From: JBBAAS01 sp041658125
Lineage (GTDB): Bacteria; Patescibacteriota; Microgenomatia; UBA12405
Direction: 5' to 3'
Length of the DNA stretch: 9,265 bases
Assembly (NCBI GenBank): GCA_041658125.1
Contig: JBBAAS010000025.1
Span: 1 to 9,265, forward strand
Part shown: positions 1 to 5,731 of the stretch, in pieces
Layout of the letters: each line of letters starts with the position of its first letter
Numbering within the stretch: the first letter of the stretch is position 1
Made by a program: the position numbers and the translations under genes
Notes under the pieces: model-generated
Seen by the model: the letters and a program-made list of their open reading frames with translations, nothing else
What the model was told of the DNA's origin: nothing
The model's database searches: none

Positions 1-405
1 GATATCAAAGTCACTGTTTATGATGGAACTTACCACGATGTCGATTCTTCGGAAATGTCTTTTAAGCTCGCCGGTGCCTATGCCATCAAAGACGCTTTTG
101 CTTTGGCCAGACCTCTAATTCTTGAGCCGATTATGAAATTCGAAGTTGCCACTCCTTCGGATTTTTTGGGTACAGTTATCGGTGATCTTTCTTCCCGTCG
201 AGGCCAAATTACCGGTACTACTGACTCTTTTGGTTTTACTACAATTGATGCCACTGTACCTCTTGAAGCTGTTCGTGGTTATGCCACCGTCATCCGCTCT
301 TTGACCCAAGGCCGTGGCTCTTTTTACATGGAACCATCCCACTACGAACCTGTTCCCCGCGACATCCAGGAAAAGCTAACCACCAAAGTTTCGGCCGGAA
401 AATAA
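1..405 (+). CDS. fusA: Elongation factor G, C-terminal part (5' truncated by window)
   Basis: This is the end of the GTPase that moves tRNAs and mRNA through the ribosome after peptide bond formation. The frame is open from base 1 and gives 134 residues before TAA, so the gene begins outside the window; the first in-frame ATG at 55 is internal. The first half is the end of domain IV, with the family signature DGTYHDVDSSEMSFKLAG and LILEPIMKFEV. The second half is domain V, with VIGDLSSRRGQI and a GYATVIRSLTQGRGSF segment close to the E. coli GYATQLRSLTKGRASY. The short basic tail ends in SAGK. The GTPase domain is not in view. In bacteria fusA normally follows the S12 and S7 genes in the str operon and precedes tuf, as it does here. 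No terminator-like hairpin with a T-run follows the stop. Confidence 0.97.
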   Translation, partial: DIKVTVYDGTYHDVDSSEMSFKLAGAYAIKDAFALARPLILEPIMKFEVATPSDFLGTVIGDLSSRRGQITGTTDSFGFTTIDATVPLEAVRGYATVIRSLTQGRGSFYMEPSHYEPVPRDIQEKLTTKVSAGK

Positions 406-425
406 AAAGTACCCATTCTTCCGCC

Positions 426-454
426 TTGCAAAGGTTAACTTTACTTGATACAAT
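426..454 (+). promoter_or_regulatory. Candidate sigma70-type promoter ahead of tuf
   Basis: TTGCAA (426-431, 4 of 6 matches to the -35 consensus) is followed after 17 bases by TACAAT (449-454, 5 of 6 matches to the -10 consensus). TG at 446-447 sits one base before the -10, making an extended -10. The predicted start is near 461, giving a leader of about 66 bases before the tuf ATG. This lies in the only sizeable gap of the window, so it may drive tuf and the ribosomal protein genes behind it. The call rests on consensus matching; promoter preferences in this lineage are not known to me. Confidence 0.5.
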
Positions 455-496
455 TTCAAAGCATTTTGAGCTAAAATATTACTAATTAACAATTTC

Positions 497-510
497 GTCT
501 TAAATAAGAC
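497..510 (+). promoter_or_regulatory. Small perfect dyad in the tuf leader
   Basis: GTCTTAAATAAGAC is a perfect inverted repeat: six-base arms with two bases between, or in RNA a five-pair stem with an AAAT loop. It ends 17 bases before the tuf start codon and lies inside the predicted leader. It could be a weak mRNA hairpin or a protein-binding site. There is no T-run after it, so it is not an intrinsic terminator. In AT-rich DNA such a short dyad can also arise by chance. Confidence 0.3.
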
Positions 511-527
511 ATAAATCTAAAAAAAAT

Positions 528-1700
528 ATGGCAGACACTTTCAAAAGAAACAAACCACACGTTAACGTTGGTACTATTGGTCACGTTGATCATGGAAAAA
601 CAACCTTAAGTGCCGCAATTGCAAAAGTTCAAGGCAATCCAAAATCCTATGCCGATATCGCCAAGGGCGGAACAGTTCGGGATGCCAACAAGATCGTTAC
701 TATCGCTATTTCCCACCTTGAATACGAAACCGAAAAACGGCACTATGCTCACATTGATTGTCCCGGTCACGCTGATTACGTCAAAAACATGATTACTGGT
801 GCCGCTCAAATGGACGGTGCTATTTTGGTAGTTTCCGCTCCGGACGGGCCCATGCCTCAAACCCGTGAGCACGTTTTGTTAGCCAAACAGGTTAACGTTC
901 CCAGCCTGGTCGTTTTCCTAAACAAAGTTGATCTGGTTACTGATCCCGAATTTTTAGATCTCGTTGAAATGGAAATCCGTGATCTTTTAAAGAAATACGG
1001 TTATCCCGGCGACGAAACTCCTATCATCCGCGGTTCGGCCTTAAAGGCCCTAAACGGTGATGCCGAAGGGATTGAATCTATTAAGAAGCTGGTAGAAGCT
1101 TTGGACACTTACATTCCCGAACCCAAACGTGAACTTGATCAGCCTTTTTTAATGCCGATCGAAGATGTTTTCTCTATCAAGGGTCGTGGTACGGTTGCTA
1201 CCGGTAGAATTAGCCGTGGTGTTGTTAAAATCAACGAAGAAATCGAAATCGTTGGACTTCGTGATACCAGAAAGTCGGTTGTTACCGGAGTTGAGATGTT
1301 TCACAAGATTCTTGACCAAGGTCAAGCCGGCGATAACGTTGGAATTCTCCTTCGTGGTATCGAAAAAGATGATATCGAAAGGGGACAGGTTCTTGCCAAA
1401 ATCGGCAGCATCACTCCTCACACCGAATTCAAAGCCGAAGTTCTCTTACTTAAAAAGGAAGAAGGTGGCCGTCACACTCCCGTTTTCACCGGTTATCGTC
1501 CCCAGGTCTATATGGGTACTACCGATGTTACCGGCGAAATGACTCTTCCCGAAGGCATGGAAATGGTTATGCCCGGCGACAATGCTACCGTTACAATTAA
1601 ATTAATTAAGCCGGTTGCTATGGAAAAAGGCCAGCGTTTCGCTTTCCGCGAAGGTGGTCTGACCGTAGGTGCTGGTGCGATTGTCGAAATCGTTAAATAA
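528..1700 (+). CDS. tuf: Elongation factor Tu
   Basis: EF-Tu is the cytoplasmic GTPase that brings aminoacyl-tRNA to the ribosomal A site. The protein is 390 residues (E. coli: 394). The nucleotide-binding elements are visible: P-loop GHVDHGKT (18-25), DCPGH (77-81) with the catalytic His81, NKVD (132-135) and SALK (170-173). Domain II follows from about residue 205 (PFLMPIEDVFSIKGRGTVATGR), then domain III with GGRHTPVFTGYRPQ and the C-terminal REGGLTVGAGAI. The odd part is residues 40-60: where most bacteria have a stretch ending RGITI, this protein has GGTVRDANKIVTIAIS and is about three residues shorter. Thr58 still aligns with the magnesium-contacting switch I threonine. The ATG follows an A-run and has no Shine-Dalgarno sequence. 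It sits 122 bases after fusA and 28 bases before the S10 gene. Confidence 0.99.
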   Translation: MADTFKRNKPHVNVGTIGHVDHGKTTLSAAIAKVQGNPKSYADIAKGGTVRDANKIVTIAISHLEYETEKRHYAHIDCPGHADYVKNMITGAAQMDGAILVVSAPDGPMPQTREHVLLAKQVNVPSLVVFLNKVDLVTDPEFLDLVEMEIRDLLKKYGYPGDETPIIRGSALKALNGDAEGIESIKKLVEALDTYIPEPKRELDQPFLMPIEDVFSIKGRGTVATGRISRGVVKINEEIEIVGLRDTRKSVVTGVEMFHKILDQGQAGDNVGILLRGIEKDDIERGQVLAKIGSITPHTEFKAEVLLLKKEEGGRHTPVFTGYRPQVYMGTTDVTGEMTLPEGMEMVMPGDNATVTIKLIKPVAMEKGQRFAFREGGLTVGAGAIVEIVK

Positions 1701-1728
1701 ACAAAATTATTTCGCTCTTTTTAAAAAT

Positions 1729-2040
1729 ATGGCCAAAGGTAACCGCATTCGTATCAAGTTGAAATCTTTTGATCATCGGCTTATTGATGAAGCCGCCATC
1801 AAAATTGTTGAAGCTGCGGTTACCGCCGGAGCCACCGTCCAAGGACCTATTCCCTTACCTACAGACAAAAAGATTATCGTGGTTTTAACCAGCCCTCATG
1901 GCGACAAAAATGCCCGCGAACACTTCGAAATAAAAACTCACAAACGTCTTATTGATATTTCCAATACTAGTCTTCGAACCGTTGACAGTCTCCAGCACTT
2001 GGACTTGCCTTCAGGCGTCGAAATTGAAGTTAAGATGTAA
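1729..2040 (+). CDS. rpsJ: 30S ribosomal protein uS10
   Basis: S10 is a protein of the 30S head; in many bacteria it is also NusE, which pairs with NusB in transcription antitermination. The 103-residue product matches the usual length. The N-terminal [15 protein letters not shown] and the central [23 protein letters not shown] are diagnostic (E. coli has [23 protein letters not shown]). The segment around residues 40-70 is the extended loop that reaches into the head. I chose the ATG at 1729 because an in-frame ATG at 1669 would add residues unlike S10 and would lie inside tuf. It opens the S10 cluster. The 28-base gap after tuf is AT-rich and shows neither terminator nor Shine-Dalgarno sequence, so readthrough from tuf is likely. 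Confidence 0.98.
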   Translation: [103 protein letters not shown]

Positions 2041-2048
2041 TTTTGTCT

Positions 2049-2666
2049 ATGATTTCAGGATTTATCGTTAAAAAAATAAATATGACCAACCTCTATCAAG
2101 AAGGCGGTCGTCGTCTGGCAGTGACCAAGCTTTTAGCTTCACCACTGGTTGTCACTCAAGTCAAAACCAAAGATACTGACAAATATGAATCCGTTCAAAT
2201 TGCCTATGGCACCAAAAAAAGGCTTTCTCAGCCCATTGCCAAAAAGCTTTCAGGACTTAAGCTTGATATTAGCCCCCAATATTTTAAAGAATTTAAAATA
2301 AATTCTGAAAATACTCCCAAAATTGGTGATGTGATCAGCTTCGATGCCGTTTTTCAAATTGGTGACGAGGTTAATGCTACCGCCAAATCAAAAGGCCATG
2401 GCTTTGCCGGTGTTATCAAGCGTTGGGGTTTTCAACGTCAGCCGGTTACCGGTGGTCAGTCTGATCGTGTTCGTGCTCCCGGAGCTATTGGCGCTCAAAC
2501 CCCCGGAAAAGTTATCAAGGGTAAAAAAATGCCCGGTCACTATGGTAATGCTATCAAAACAGTTACTCATTTAAAGGTAATTGCCTACGACAAGGATAAA
2601 AGTGAAGTCCTCGTCAGTGGTTCTGTCCCCGGCGCCAGAAACTCTTGGGTAGTTTTATCAAAATAA
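2049..2666 (+). CDS. rplC: 50S ribosomal protein uL3
   Basis: L3 is an early-assembling 50S protein whose long internal extension approaches the peptidyl-transferase centre. The product is 205 residues from the ATG at 2049 (E. coli: 209). The start MISGFIVKKINMTNLYQEGG aligns with the family's GxxGxKxGMTxxFxExG opening. A TTG two codons upstream (2043) is possible but unneeded. Residues 115-168 hold the signature KGHGFAGVIKRWGF, then GGQSDRVRAPGAIGAQTPG and KVIKGKKMPGHYG. The loop AIGAQTPG (147-154) is one residue shorter than the E. coli SIGQNQTPG and lacks the glutamine that PrmB methylates there. It lies 8 bases after rpsJ and 1 base before rplD, with no Shine-Dalgarno sequence. Confidence 0.97.
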   Translation: MISGFIVKKINMTNLYQEGGRRLAVTKLLASPLVVTQVKTKDTDKYESVQIAYGTKKRLSQPIAKKLSGLKLDISPQYFKEFKINSENTPKIGDVISFDAVFQIGDEVNATAKSKGHGFAGVIKRWGFQRQPVTGGQSDRVRAPGAIGAQTPGKVIKGKKMPGHYGNAIKTVTHLKVIAYDKDKSEVLVSGSVPGARNSWVVLSK

Positions 2667-2667
2667 T

Positions 2668-3294
2668 ATGAAAGCTCCTCTTTACAACATTAAGGCTGAA
2701 AAAATTAGCGAAGTTACTCTTCCCAAAATTTTTGACCGAAAAATTTCCAGTGTTTTGATTTCCCGGGCTATTCGGGTCTATCTAAGCAACCAGCGGTCAG
2801 CTCATGCCAAGGTCAAAGATCGTGGTGAAGTTGCCGGTACTACCAAAAAAATGTGGCCTCAAAAAGGGACCGGTCGTGCCCGTCATGGTTCTGCCAAGGC
2901 CGGTATTTTTGTTGGCGGTGGTAGTGTTCACGGACCACAGGGCAATCAAAATTATTCCCTTACCTTAAGCAAGTCCCAAAAAACTGTTGCCCGCGACTCT
3001 ATTCTTGCCCGTTTTGCCAAAAACAATTCAATTTTGATAATTGAGGAGCTTAATTCGATTGTTCCCAAAACCAAAGAAGGTTTCAAATTAATCTCTTCAT
3101 TTAAAAAATTACACGAACTTTCTTTAAGATCAAAAATCGGGATTATTACCCGTAATCCTCAACCCAATGCCAAACGTGCTTTTGGCAATTTGCCTCGCGT
3201 TACCCTTCTTCCTCTTACTTCACTCAACTCTTATGATCTCGCCAATCAAAATTTTTTGATATTTTCCCAAAAAGCCATTGAATCACTAAAATGA
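2668..3294 (+). CDS. rplD: 50S ribosomal protein uL4
   Basis: L4 has a globular domain on the 50S surface and a long loop that lines the peptide exit tunnel at its constriction. The 208-residue length is normal. The tunnel loop is at about residues 53-90: GEVAGTTKKMWPQKGTGRAR followed by HGSAKAGIFVGGGSVHGP, matching the family pattern around QKGTGRAR. The lysine corresponding to E. coli Lys63, where erythromycin-resistance changes occur, is kept; the residue two before it is Pro instead of the usual Arg. The rest is a Rossmann-like half, with IIEELNSIVPKTKEG and GIITRNPQPNAKRAFGNLP. In E. coli L4 represses its own operon; no comparable leader structure is evident here. The TGA stop overlaps the start of rplW (ATGA). 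Confidence 0.97.
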   Translation: MKAPLYNIKAEKISEVTLPKIFDRKISSVLISRAIRVYLSNQRSAHAKVKDRGEVAGTTKKMWPQKGTGRARHGSAKAGIFVGGGSVHGPQGNQNYSLTLSKSQKTVARDSILARFAKNNSILIIEELNSIVPKTKEGFKLISSFKKLHELSLRSKIGIITRNPQPNAKRAFGNLPRVTLLPLTSLNSYDLANQNFLIFSQKAIESLK

Positions 3295-3602
3295 AATACC
3301 AAACACCCCATCATATAATCTTATCTCCGGTAGTCACTGAGAAATCTTTGGCATTACAGGAAAAAAGTCGCTACAGTTTTCTTGTTGAGCCGTCTGCCAA
3401 TAAAAATCAAATCAGTGCCGCTTTTGAATCGGTTTTTGGTATCAAGCCACAATGTGTTAACACGATTAACCGCTCCGGTAAAGTTAAAACCAATTGGAAA
3501 AATCGTCTTTCGATTAACAAAGCTGATAAAAAAATTGCCATTATTACTCTCAAAAAAGATCAAAAAATTGACATTTTATCTATCAAAACTGATAAAAAAT
3601 AA
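3291..3602 (+). CDS. rplW: 50S ribosomal protein uL23
   Basis: L23 sits at the exit of the peptide tunnel and is the docking site for trigger factor and the signal recognition particle. The product is 103 residues (E. coli: 100). The opening IILSPVVTEKSLALQEKSRY matches the family PHVSEKA region, and Glu17 corresponds to the trigger-factor-contacting Glu18 of E. coli. SANKNQISAAFESVFGIK, VNTINRSGKVKT and the final KKIAIITLKKDQKIDIL strand complete the small alpha/beta fold. The ATG overlaps the rplD stop by four bases, so translation is probably coupled to L4. The C-terminus is lysine-rich. The next gene, rplB, starts 5 bases later. Confidence 0.96.
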   Translation: MKYQTPHHIILSPVVTEKSLALQEKSRYSFLVEPSANKNQISAAFESVFGIKPQCVNTINRSGKVKTNWKNRLSINKADKKIAIITLKKDQKIDILSIKTDKK

Positions 3603-3607
3603 CCACC

Positions 3608-4345
3608 ATGCCTCAACTTAAATTCATTAAAAAGAAACAATCCGGCCGCAATTCTCAAGGTCGGGTAACCGTTCGGCATCGCGGCGGCGAACACAAGCGT
3701 TTTCTCCGTGTCATCGATTGGAAACGTCAAAAACCCGGTATCATTGCCAAAGTTACTGCTATTGAATATGATCCTAACCGCACCGCTAATTTAGCCTATC
3801 TTACTTATCAGGATGGCACCAAAGCTTACATTTTGGCCGGAACCAGCCTTAAAATCGGTGACCAAATAATTTGTGATGACAACGCCCCAATTAAAGAAGG
3901 CAACCGTCTTTGTTTAAAAAATATCCCCACCGGAATTCCTGTTCATGCTATTGAATTTCAACCCGGTAAAAATGCCCAGCTGGTCAAATCTGCCGGTTCT
4001 GCCGCTTATATTCAAAGTATCGACGGCACCAAAGCTACCGTCAAGTTGCCTTCAGGCGAAATCAGGATTTTTCCCTCTGCCTCCAAAGCTACCATCGGTC
4101 AGGTTGGTAATGCCGATCATTCAAATCAAAAACTAACTAAAGCTGGCGATTCCCGCCATCGTGGCATTCGTCCCGGTGTTCGCGGTGTTGCCCAGCATCC
4201 CGATTCTCACCCACACGGTGGAGGTGAAGGTCGTAGCTCTATCGGTATGAATCCCAAAACTCCTTGGGGCAAGCCGGCTATGGGCAAAAAAACCCGTAAG
4301 CGCAAAAAAGCCAGTAACCGTTTAATCATTTCTCACCGTAAATAA
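3608..4345 (+). CDS. rplB: 50S ribosomal protein uL2, short N-terminus
   Basis: L2 is a core 50S protein needed for subunit joining and close to the peptidyl-transferase centre. The protein is 245 residues against 273 in E. coli. The shared part starts at SGRNSQGRVTVRHRGGEHKR (12-31), aligning with E. coli residues from about 41, so about 29 N-terminal residues are missing. An in-frame TAA at 3593-3595 lies five codons before the ATG, so no upstream start can restore them. The C-terminal half is intact: GNADHSNQKLTKAGDSRHRG, then SHPHGGGEGR (200-209), where His201 corresponds to the functionally important His229 of E. coli, then TPWGKPAMGKKTRKRKK. It is 5 bases after rplW and 1 base before rpsS. 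There is no Shine-Dalgarno sequence. Confidence 0.97.
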   Translation: MPQLKFIKKKQSGRNSQGRVTVRHRGGEHKRFLRVIDWKRQKPGIIAKVTAIEYDPNRTANLAYLTYQDGTKAYILAGTSLKIGDQIICDDNAPIKEGNRLCLKNIPTGIPVHAIEFQPGKNAQLVKSAGSAAYIQSIDGTKATVKLPSGEIRIFPSASKATIGQVGNADHSNQKLTKAGDSRHRGIRPGVRGVAQHPDSHPHGGGEGRSSIGMNPKTPWGKPAMGKKTRKRKKASNRLIISHRK

Positions 4346-4346
4346 T

Positions 4347-4625
4347 ATGTCCAGAAGTACCCGTAAAGGCCCATATATTGACCCAAAACTCCTCAAAAAA
4401 GTTTTAGCCTTAAAAATCGCTACTGATGTTATTAAAACCTATGCCCGGAGGTCTCAAATTGCCCCCGAATTTATCGGTCATAACTTTTCTATTCACAACG
4501 GTAGAAAATTTATCAATATTTTTGTTACCGAAGACATGGTTGGCCATCGTTTAGGCGAATTTTCTCCTACCCGTACTTTTAAGGGCCATGGTCGTATCGT
4601 TAAAAGAGTTATTGAAAAGACATAA
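4347..4625 (+). CDS. rpsS: 30S ribosomal protein uS19
   Basis: S19 is a protein of the 30S head that forms a heterodimer with S13 and contacts the A-site tRNA through its tail. The 92-residue length is standard. Nearly the whole protein is recognisable: MSRSTRKGPYIDPKLLKKV, then SQIAPEFIGHNFSIHNGRKF, VTEDMVGHRLGEFSPTRTFK and GHG. Its start is one base after the rplB stop, so ribosomes finishing L2 could restart directly. The rplV gene begins 5 bases after its TAA. Nothing is unusual in the protein itself. Confidence 0.98.
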   Translation: MSRSTRKGPYIDPKLLKKVLALKIATDVIKTYARRSQIAPEFIGHNFSIHNGRKFINIFVTEDMVGHRLGEFSPTRTFKGHGRIVKRVIEKT

Positions 4626-4630
4626 AACAT

Positions 4631-5080
4631 ATGCCAAAGACAATTACAAAAATTACTCCCAAGGCTGTCAAAATAGTTTCTCCAAAAGTTGTTGTTGAAA
4701 CTCCTGTCACCCCGACTACTAAGTCGTTTACTTTCCAAGACAAAAATCTCAAAATTTCTCCCCGTAAATTGCGGCTTTTAGTTAATTCTGTCAAGAAGCT
4801 GTCTCCGGTTGAAACTGTTGCCAGGCTTCAATTTGTTAATACCAATTCCTCTAGACTTTTCCGCAAGGTTTTGAGCAGCGCTATCGCTACCGCCAAGAAT
4901 AACTATCAGGCCGATCCGGTTACTTTAAAGTTCGAACATCTTTTAGTCAACGAAGGTCAAAAAATAAAAAGAATGGACAAATCCCACGGTTCTCATTTCG
5001 CCCGCGGTGTCAAAGTCAAGCGGCATAGTCGTTTGGTTATCATTTTATCTGGTAAAATACCAAGTCAAGTTCAAAGTTAA
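4631..5080 (+). CDS. rplV: 50S ribosomal protein uL22 with N-terminal extension
   Basis: L22 binds all 23S domains, and its long beta-hairpin lines the exit tunnel opposite L4. The core is residues 36-140: LKISPRKLRLLVNSVKKLSP (40-59), SSAIATAKNN (82-91), LLVNEGQKIKRMDKSHG (104-120) and the closing strand KRHSRLVIIL. The protein is 149 residues, while bacterial L22 is usually about 110. The excess is an N-terminal stretch of about 35 residues rich in Lys, Thr, Pro and Val, with no predicted fold. No ATG, GTG or TTG occurs in frame between codon 1 and the core, and the start is 5 bases after rpsS, so the extension appears real. The hairpin tip (113-134) is about two residues longer than in E. 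coli and carries histidines. The next gene is rpsC, 3 bases on. Confidence 0.96.
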   Translation: MPKTITKITPKAVKIVSPKVVVETPVTPTTKSFTFQDKNLKISPRKLRLLVNSVKKLSPVETVARLQFVNTNSSRLFRKVLSSAIATAKNNYQADPVTLKFEHLLVNEGQKIKRMDKSHGSHFARGVKVKRHSRLVIILSGKIPSQVQS

Positions 5081-5083
5081 TCT

Positions 5084-5725
5084 ATGGGTAATAAAGTTAA
5101 TCCTATTGGTTTTAGACTGGAAGCAGTCAAAAATAGCCCTCAATGGCAGTCTTCTTGGTATGCTGACAAAAAAAAGTACGGTCTTTATCTGATCGAAGAT
5201 AAAAAGATCCGTGACTTCATCCAGAAGAAGCTCTATTCTGCGGGCATTGTTGCTATCCGTATCGAAAGATCAAGTAAAAAATTAAAAATCATTTTAGTAG
5301 TTAGCCGCCCCGGTTTAGTTATCGGTCGCGGTGGTAAAGAGCTTGAAATTCTCAAAAAAGAAATTCAAAAGCTCCTCTTTAAAATCAACCGCAAGCTCAA
5401 TACCGAAATTCAGGTTGAAGAGTTCAAGTATGTTGATCTTTCGGCAAAGTTAATTGCCGAAAAAATCGCCTTCCAGCTTACCAAGCGCATGCCTTATCGT
5501 CGGATTGCTCTGACGGCTATGGAAAAATCTATGGCCGCTGGCGCCAAGGGGATTAAGATCATTCTTGGCGGTCGTATTAATGGAGCTGAAATTAGCCGTC
5601 GCGAGAAATTTTCTCAAGGCAAAGTTCCCCTAAGCACTATTCGTTCCAAAATCGATTATGCAGAATGTCCGTCAGCCACTCGCTCCGGCTATATCGGTGT
5701 TAAAGTTTATCTCTGTTTAGCTTAA
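5084..5725 (+). CDS. rpsC: 30S ribosomal protein uS3
   Basis: S3 lies at the mRNA entry channel of the 30S subunit and contributes to the mRNA helicase activity there. The product is 213 residues (E. coli: 233); the shortfall is at the C-terminal tail. The start MGNKVNPIGFRL is classic. A type II KH domain runs from about residue 38 to 110, with the RNA-binding loop VIGRGGKEL (79-87). The C-terminal domain has IAFQLTKRMPYRRIALTAME, KGIKIILGGRINGAEISRRE and VPLSTIRSKIDYAE, ending GYIGVKVYLCLA, which corresponds to the E. coli GVIGVKVWIFKGE. Ribosomes leaving rplV reach this ATG after 3 bases. There is no Shine-Dalgarno sequence. Confidence 0.98.
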   Translation: MGNKVNPIGFRLEAVKNSPQWQSSWYADKKKYGLYLIEDKKIRDFIQKKLYSAGIVAIRIERSSKKLKIILVVSRPGLVIGRGGKELEILKKEIQKLLFKINRKLNTEIQVEEFKYVDLSAKLIAEKIAFQLTKRMPYRRIALTAMEKSMAAGAKGIKIILGGRINGAEISRREKFSQGKVPLSTIRSKIDYAECPSATRSGYIGVKVYLCLA

Positions 5726-5731
5726 TCTAAA

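Noticed and set aside
430..442. aaaggttaacttt as a terminator after fusA
   Set aside because: The symmetry is imperfect, the stem would be short and AT-rich, and no T-run follows; it also overlaps the candidate promoter.
606..872. Minus-strand and alternate-frame open frames inside tuf and several ribosomal genes
   Set aside because: They lie wholly within strongly conserved genes, have no recognisable product and no initiation signals, so they are frame shadows.
1669..1728. Upstream in-frame ATG extending rpsJ into tuf
   Set aside because: The added 20 residues do not resemble S10 and overlap the conserved end of EF-Tu; [15 protein letters not shown] is the normal S10 start.
2043..2048. 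TTG start for rplC, two codons before the ATG
   Set aside because: The ATG at 2049 gives an N-terminus that already fits the L3 family, and every other gene in the window starts with ATG.
3291..3294. Alternative genetic code with TGA as sense, as in some Patescibacteria
   Set aside because: TGA ends three ribosomal proteins at the expected C-termini, and no in-frame TGA occurs inside any gene here.
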